A DNA stretch of 64,000 bases from Bromus sterilis (taxonomy: Eukaryota; Streptophyta; Magnoliopsida; Poales; Poaceae), in the NCBI GenBank assembly GCA_950022295.1, contig OX465600.1, forward strand, positions 25,767,282 to 25,831,281. The letters run 5' to 3'. Below are positions 58,050 through 64,000 of the stretch, in pieces (positions within the stretch are counted from its first letter, which is position 1; the number at the start of each line of letters is the position of its first letter). A model generated the notes under the pieces. It ran no database searches. It worked only from the letters and a program-made list of their open reading frames with translations, and was not told the origin of the DNA. The position numbers were made by a program, and so were the translations under genes.

Positions 58050-58108
58050 TGTCGAAGTAGGAGCTTGGTAATGGACCGGTTGAGCTGCCGTTGCGGCCGG
58101 CGACGGGG

Positions 58109-58119
58109 CTATATATAAA
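58109..58119 (-). promoter_or_regulatory. TATA box of the broken BAHD copy
   Basis: CTTTATATATA on the minus strand lies about 60 bp before the ATG at 58049, with the same neighbours as the box of the intact gene. Confidence 0.6.
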
Positions 58120-59027
58120 GGGCGATGTTAAGCGGCGGTGGGCCGGTCGCCGCGCAACCGTCGGATGCTATCGTTTTAAAGGGTCCAGATCGCTGTGTAT
58201 CCTCTCGTGCGTATATAGTTGCAATATTTGCGGAGGGGTTGCAATATATACGCTACGGTTGTAACTTTTTTGTACTACATAAATTCAACAAAAATATATT
58301 GTGTGACTGTTGCAGCAAAAAAACCTGATAAAATTGTTGCGTACGATATTTACCATCAATTCGTGGTATCAAATTTGATCAACGGTGATAGCTTTTTAAA
58401 CAATGGTTGCAACAAAATTCAAGACTCATTATCACCGATCACACTTCATTTTTTTTACTGTAAAAAAAATCATTAATAGCATTTTTATAACAACTATTAA
58501 ATAGATGTGTTTAGCATTAAAATACATATATCCATTTAGCCAAAAGTAACATAGATCAATATAGTAGCATTTTAGTATGATAGTTGTACATATGGTTACA
58601 ACCAATGTCGGGGATATCGCTTATCGAGAACTTATCGGTTGACCCAAGATAAGGCGTAAATCGGCCGGTTTATCAATATATCGGCCGGTTTATCGGCATA
58701 TCGTCTAATTTATCAGCTAATTTATCTTATCGGCCAGACATCGGTAAGCGATAAATCGATCGATTTATCGGAATATCGGAAGATATCTTGAACAATCTTA
58801 CAACATATTCGCGCATCGAATGTAACAAAATTCGCAAGGAGTGAAGTGATGGACCGTGGGCCTTTGCAGCGAATGCGTAGAATTTGGGCCGACCGACGGG
58901 GTCGTTTTCCATATACTCGCTCCGTAAATTAATATCAGATGTTTTAAATAACTAGTTTAGTTATTTAAAATATTTTATATTAATTTACAAGGGATTATAA
59001 AAATGCTTCTTCGTGTCCTTTCGGGGA
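58120..59027. other. Insertion of about 0.9 kb in the BAHD pseudogene promoter
   Basis: Compared with the intact gene, extra DNA separates the TATA box from the conserved upstream block at 59029-59180. It holds words such as ggttgcaatat and gttgcaac (58215-58420). It also holds a cluster of ttatcgg/tatcgg words (58612-58790) and a short inverted repeat resembling a Stowaway remnant (58917-58985). The repeat ataaaaatgcttctt near 58998 and 59034 may mark its right edge. Family unknown. Confidence 0.55.
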
Positions 59028-59028
59028 C

Positions 59029-59180
59029 ATCCGATAAAAATGCTTCTTTGTTACATGTGGCGCCAAATAGCCAAAGTGTAGCGACAAAAAGAATCGTCAA
59101 CGGCTGTGGCAAGTGTCAACTTGTAAGATTCGCATGTTCATGTTTACACGCGATGCGATTACCTGTCCTGCAACAACTAC
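59029..59180 (-). promoter_or_regulatory. Displaced upstream promoter block of the BAHD pseudogene
   Basis: It is closely similar to 54110-54262 (tgcttctttgttacatgtgg, aagaatcgtcaacggctgtg). This shows that the duplicated unit included the promoter and that the 0.9-kb stretch was gained later. Confidence 0.65.
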
Positions 59181-59204
59181 AAACTTAACTAGTCAACTTG
59201 GGTG

Positions 59205-59601
59205 GGGATATTCCCTTTGGCTCTAGGATGCACGTGCACCTGCATGCCAAATGTACATTTTGCCAACGCCAATTTTTTTTTAAATGTATGTGTTCATTGT
59301 CATACCCAAATGACACATGCAAAATTTCAGGTGAAAAGCTTTAGTATTTTGGCCTGTGAAAAAAAGACAAATCGAATGCCAAATGATGCTTTCAAATGTA
59401 GTAACACGTCATACGTACTTTTGTTTCTTTCACCGAGGAAAAACCACTGCACCATATGACATCAAAATTGGCAAGCACACATGCCACACTAATATGAACA
59501 TCCACACAAAAATTCAGAATTTTTTGAATTTATTTATCATTTGTTTTGATTTTACTATTCATTAGAGAGCGCGTGCACCCCAGAGCCAAATAGCCGCGTC
59601 C
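59205..59601. mobile_element. MITE with about 35-bp terminal inverted repeats
   Basis: The left end (gggatattccctttggctct then gatgcacgtgcac) pairs with the right end (gcgcgtgcaccccagagcca then aatagccgcgtcc). A target duplication cttgggtg lies at 59197-59204 and 59602-59609. The 397-bp length and 8-bp duplication fit a hAT or Mutator-like non-autonomous element. No gene inside. Confidence 0.7.
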
Positions 59602-60077
59602 CTTGGGTGCCCCATATTGCCATCAGTAGATCGAGACACAAATTATTGAGAGAATTCTTTATTGGACCTCTTTTTAAAATAAGTAACGATTCTATCCACC
59701 AGGCTGATAACTCTCACTCATCTGCCACCTTGTACGTCCTTCGATTAATTTGATCGTGTGGTAGAAAGTGCACACAACGATTGTTCCAGACACATAACCT
59801 CTTCAGACCACGTATCATCCAAATCATCCGTACGCACACAACCTTATCTTCATTCATCCATGCCCCATCCACCATCTTCCTCTCTCGCTCCTTGAACATA
59901 TTCCCGAATCAAGTCTTCCTCAACAGCTTAGCTGTTGTTAAAATCCTCGTCTTCTATCTTCAGATCTCGCTCACATACAGCGGTAGATGGTGATTGTGGC
60001 TCGCCGCCGTTGCTCCGGAGGAATGGCTCCAACACCAGTCAAGGTAAGGCCCGACGGACACAAGCGGCACAAAAAAC

Positions 60078-60430
60078 TGTTGCAAGGCAGAAGAAAGGGC
60101 TATAAGGTGTGAATAAGCGGAGAAAACGCTGCTGCAACTGACTCTCTATTGCAAAAAAAGCTTTGCAACGGGCGTCTTGTTGTAAGGTAGAAAAGGGAGC
60201 TATAGAATGTGGAGAAGCAGAAAAAATGCTCCTATCAGTTGCATTTTTTTTTTGCAACAGACGTCTTGTTGCAAGATGAAAAATGGGCTACAAAGTGTGA
60301 AGAACGAAAAATATGATACTGCAACTAACACTGTTACAAAGAAAGCTTTGCAATAGGCGTGTTGTTGCAAAGCGGAAGAGGAAGCTGCAGGGTGTGGAAA
60401 AACGAAAAAAACCGGTAGGTGGCTCTGCAA
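60078..60430. repeat. Diverged tandem repeat of about 90-98 bp, four units
   Basis: Units start near 60080, 60177, 60267 and 60361 with ttgttg(c/t)aa(g/a). Each carries a gggctata/gggagctata/gggctacaa block, a gtg(t)ga(a/g)aa block and tgcaac words. The open frames on the minus strand simply follow the repeat. No function assigned. Confidence 0.6.
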
Positions 60431-60571
60431 CAAAGGTCATATAAATAATGATTATCCTGTAGATATGCACATACAAGCGATCAAACGGCTCTAGCTACAA
60501 CCATCAAACGGCTATGCAGGCGGCAAATAATTTCAACGCTCCAATCGGCGGACAAGTAGCACCATTCTTTT

Positions 60572-62085
60572 AAAATACACTTTCCTATTTGACCTAAAAA
60601 TATGTTTTCTTCCCTATTTAACATTAGCTGTCTTTTTTTTTCCTTATACGACACTTCTATTTATTTTGCTCACTAACGTTGTTCCATTGAACATGAAAAG
60701 ACAGTCTTAGCCCCTTGTGTTGGAAAAACAGTACTACCTCCGATCCATATAGAGTTGTACTAGGTGTGTGCCCATTAATATGGGTCGGAGGGAGTACAAA
60801 TATTTAGTCCAATAGAAAAATATAAACTAGAAAAATATAAAGTAGGTATGTTACCTACTGCACCTGCTTGTGCAAGTGCTGTCTAGTGACATGCTTTTGG
60901 CTCACGTACGAAGATAGGCCAAGTACAGGAAGCAACGCACAAATCCTTAAATAAGCAGGTGGATGGATTTTTTTTTTAAAGGCTAGCTTAGGGTTTTTTT
61001 TTTGCGATTTAGAAACTCCCATTACCTCTGCTCCAAAACGAGCAAATCAGACTTACAAGAAATTAAAAGTTCAGGGGATCCAGAGCCCAACCAGACCATG
61101 GTTCTCTTTTCCCTACTGCCTATACGAGCTAAAACAAGACTAGAAAGGTTCCGATTTCTTTTGATTGATCTAAACTACTTTCTTCGTTTTAAAATAATTG
61201 TCTCAATTTTGTACTACCTTTAATATATAATTATATTAAATCTAAAATAATTATTTTGAAATGAAAAAAGTGGCATTATACTAATCAGTATTCATCAACG
61301 GTAAGTTTGATCGATCTAGAATACATATTTGATAAAAACATATGCACATAGGAACATGGCACGAGACGTCGATTTGATGTTTCATTGGTATCAAGGGCAT
61401 TGGCTGCTTCTCGCCGGACAGGCAGGAGTTTTCAGTACTACATACAAACATGACATTGTTTTTCTTTTTGCAACACACGAACATGGTATTGTTGCAGATG
61501 CTTCGTCGGAATACCGACACAGGCCATACGGGTTATCGCGACAACCTGTTGTCGTCTAACCAGGCGATGACCATCTCTCTACGATCTAGATCCGGCCATT
61601 CGACCAAATACGGATTTCGGGACATCGCGGCGCTCGTGGAGCGACTAAAGGTGAAATTAATCATCCTTCTAAAAACTATGTTTTTAGGTTTCTATTTTTT
61701 TTTTGCATATCCATGGTTCAGTTAGAAAATCCATACAAGATTTCGGTTTGTTATACGTTAGAAATTGCATTTAAGTAAAACTAATTCTCATTAAATCATC
61801 ATACATCGAATATAAAAAATAATCATCATACATCGGCTTAATTAAGATGATAAATACATCAAAGAACTAAAAACCATATTTACTAAACCATCATACATTA
61901 GCTTAATGAATATGATAAATACATCATAGAACTCTACACATACATGAGGGGTAAAAGTGTTTTTTCAGGTCTCATTCAACGTTGTTAGCGCGCAAAATAA
62001 ATGAAAGTGTTAGATAGGGAACAAAATGAAGATTTAAAGGGGAGAGAAACTTTTTTTAGGTCCGAATAGGGAAACAGATTTTAAG
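60572..62085. mobile_element. Element with long terminal inverted repeats (MULE or foldback type)
   Basis: The left arm (about 60572-60715: ttaaaatacactttcctatt, ctatttattttgctcactaa, cgttgttcc) pairs with the right arm (about 61945-62085: aacgttgttagcgcgcaaaa, gggaacaaaatgaag, aatagggaaacagattttaa). Arms are about 140 bp and imperfect. The interior has a coding-like stretch at 61440-61650. Exact edges and target duplication were not found, so the class is tentative. Confidence 0.55.
60734..60794. mobile_element. Stowaway-like MITE remnant
   Basis: A 61-bp sequence, ctacctccgatccatat ... atatgggtcggagggag, lies between TA dinucleotides (60732-60733 and 60795-60796). It is a shortened Stowaway hairpin next to the left arm of the long-repeat element. 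Confidence 0.7.
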
Positions 62086-63115
62086 CAAAGGCCAAATAAG
62101 AAATTATCTCCAAATTATTTTCCCCATGTCCAAGAAAATATCAAGTTGGATATTGGCATATTCTTTAGATCGTCTTCAACAGGTGGTGTATTTTAAACAT
62201 AAAAAATGTTTTTACATCATCAAAAAATGAATTTTGCAGCACTCAAACATTTTTGCTCCAACAGATGATGCAAAATAAGACATCATTTTGCTCCAGTAGA
62301 TGCCCTATATTGAGCACGATAATTGCATACATATTGAACACAATTTGTCAAACACCTAAAGTGCAAGGAGGAGCTAATACATCTCAACTGTGTCTACTTT
62401 TTCAAGAACTTTTGCTATTGTTTTCACCTTTAACGTGTATAATTTGAATAAAACTAATCCAAACTGATGCTTTTTCTAGCAAAATTACCCGTATATGTTT
62501 CTTTTTTGCAAAAAATAATAAAAGTTATTCACAAATTTTCAAAAAATACCAAAACAGGTTATAAATTGAAGACTCGAGAAGCCCATAGGGTGGCTAGAGG
62601 GGGCCACAGGAGGTGCCTCCCCAAGTCGCCAACTAAGTGGGGGGAGGGGCGTGTGGGCCCCTTGTGCACCACGTTAACCACTCCTTCGGCCTAATTTTTT
62701 CTTCTTCGGGGAGTTTCACCAACACCGATTTTCAGACTCATTTGCGAAACAAAACTTCCGTTGCCGCTATTTTACCTTCAGGGGATGATCTGGAGGGTGC
62801 TTTTGCCACCGGATAGTGGAATTCGAAGCTATCATCATCATCAACACCATCATCATCACATCGTCATGATTCTTCCACTCATGTGTGAGTAATTTCTTTG
62901 TATGCACATGGGGGTGGACTGGATTTGAATGAGATTTTTATATAATAGTTTTAGATTGGTTAGTTTTGTTACTTGCATTCTTGATCTTATCTGCAGGTTG
63001 TATGCATCTATTATGATTATGAATCGGAGACCCTGAAGTGACATAAATCAGGTAATCAAAGTGTACGATCATAGTTTGAGGGTTACATGTATTCATATAT
63101 TGATAATTGAACGAA
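62086..63115. other. Gene-free stretch
   Basis: No gene recognised. Words such as gctccaacagatgatgcaaaa (62249-62269) and its diverged repeat (62290-62300) belong to common non-coding repeats. 62832-62862 is an atc-type simple repeat. Confidence 0.4.
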
Positions 63116-64000
63116 TCGATATGGTCAACTATGGAGGGGGGTGAATAAGTGACTTTTTTTTAAAATTAATTACCAATTTAAGTGTTGAGCGGATCAAATG
63201 AGCTCTCTAGTAATGCAACTAGATGAACAATCATAAGTGGCAAGCAAGCTTAAACAACATATACTAGTCAACAGTGTAAATCGCAAGCCCTCAAGCATAT
63301 GAAGGTAAGTACAAAGGTGCAGGGAAGGATTAACCACAAGTGAGTCGGGGGCGCAGTGATGTATCATGATGTTTACACTCTTTTGAGGGAGTGCTAAGCT
63401 CCGTTGGAGCAGTGCCCAAGCCAAAGCTTAGGAACGCTACGAAGTACCTCACCATATTCTCCCTTACAAGTCATCCTCAACGGATGAGCCTTGAATCACT
63501 CGAGGTTGGTATTGAAGGCGACCACCACACCTTTACAAATTTTTTGAAGATCACCACATACAAGGAAGCTTACAGAATCAAACACCTAGCCGCCTAGGAG
63601 CCAAAGCTCCAAGAGTAACAAGTCAATGGTGAAGAAATCTTGCGGGGAACACAAATTGGTTTGGTTGAATTGTAGATCGGTCCTTGCTCCTTCAATCCCC
63701 AAAGAATCAACAAATTTGGATGGATGGATTGAGAGGAATGAGCAAAATGGATTTCAATAATGGTGTAACTCAGGCAAAAGGAAAAGGTTAGGTTTTGGAT
63801 GAAGAAGAAGGACATTAAATAGGGCAAAAGGGTAGGTGACTATTATAGACGTTGGACCCCATGCGCACGGCTAAGTGATCCCCGTGTGCATGGGGTACTC
63901 AGGGAACAGACTACCACCCCGTGTGCGCGATGGTATTAGACCCCATGTGCGCGGTGGTATTAGACCCCGTGGGCACCCAGGAAATTTCTGATCACCCGTG
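63116..64000. other. Retroelement-like untranslated sequence running off the window
   Basis: The stretch begins with a ggaggggggtgaataagtga motif seen in LTR retroelements of cereals and continues without any convincing coding frame. No LTR edge, primer site or domain is visible, so the family is not assigned. Confidence 0.35.

Noticed and set aside
61190..61262. Stowaway-like arms (cgttttaaaataattgtctca and aataattattttgaaatg)
   Set aside because: The arms are too diverged and the flanking TA and ctccctcc end are absent, so I could not support it as a separate element.
1..64000. tRNA, rRNA, CRISPR arrays, operons, ribosome binding sites, bacterial terminators
   Set aside because: None seen; the window is a plant nuclear region and such prokaryotic features do not apply. 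A tRNA scan could not be run.

Overview
The window is plant nuclear DNA, almost certainly from a Triticeae grass (wheat, barley, Aegilops group). It shows sparse intron-containing genes with GC-rich first exons, set among nested Ty3/gypsy LTR elements, L1-type LINEs, CACTA, Harbinger, Mutator, hAT and Stowaway elements. The species call is inferred from this repeat repertoire and from the grass-type gene families. No prokaryotic, organellar, CRISPR, rRNA or tRNA feature was seen.

Layout. 1-11.7 kb is repeats: an unclassified stretch, a truncated gypsy LTR (967-2387), a LINE ORF1 remnant (about 5.6-6.4 kb), and a broken duplicate of the first exon and flank of an ARID gene (8.3-10.4 kb). 11.7-19.1 kb holds an ARID-ELM2-SANT chromatin gene on the minus strand. 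It has two coding exons separated by a 5.9-kb intron that contains LINE fragments and a MITE. 19.97-36.2 kb is one LINE insertion with an 18-bp target duplication. A gypsy element (24062-32342, 5-bp duplication) and a non-autonomous CACTA element (33655-36117, 3-bp duplication) later inserted into it, and all three layers have exact boundaries. 39.07-41.18 kb is a decayed PIF/Harbinger transposon. 41.4-43.6 kb is a three-exon DUF6598 gene. 46.4-52.4 kb is a 17-exon RAD5-type gene (HIRAN, SNF2 helicase, RING) with a coding sequence of 1168 residues. Tail-to-tail with it is a BAHD acyltransferase gene (52743-54035, minus). A second BAHD copy (56482-58049) is a pseudogene with a 1-bp deletion and a 283-bp SMART miniature LTR retrotransposon in its coding sequence. 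58-64 kb is further repeats, including a long-terminal-inverted-repeat element.

The four intact genes do not form a pathway; they are independent loci. RAD5 would act in post-replicative DNA damage tolerance and the ARID-ELM2 protein in chromatin regulation. The BAHD enzyme would transfer an acyl group from CoA to an unknown acceptor. The DUF6598 protein has no known function. Nothing here is clearly a new biological system. The most informative structures are the dated insertion stack, the SMART-disrupted BAHD paralogue, the recurrent copies of the ARID 5' flank, and the SUMO-related motif set in the RAD5 N-terminus.
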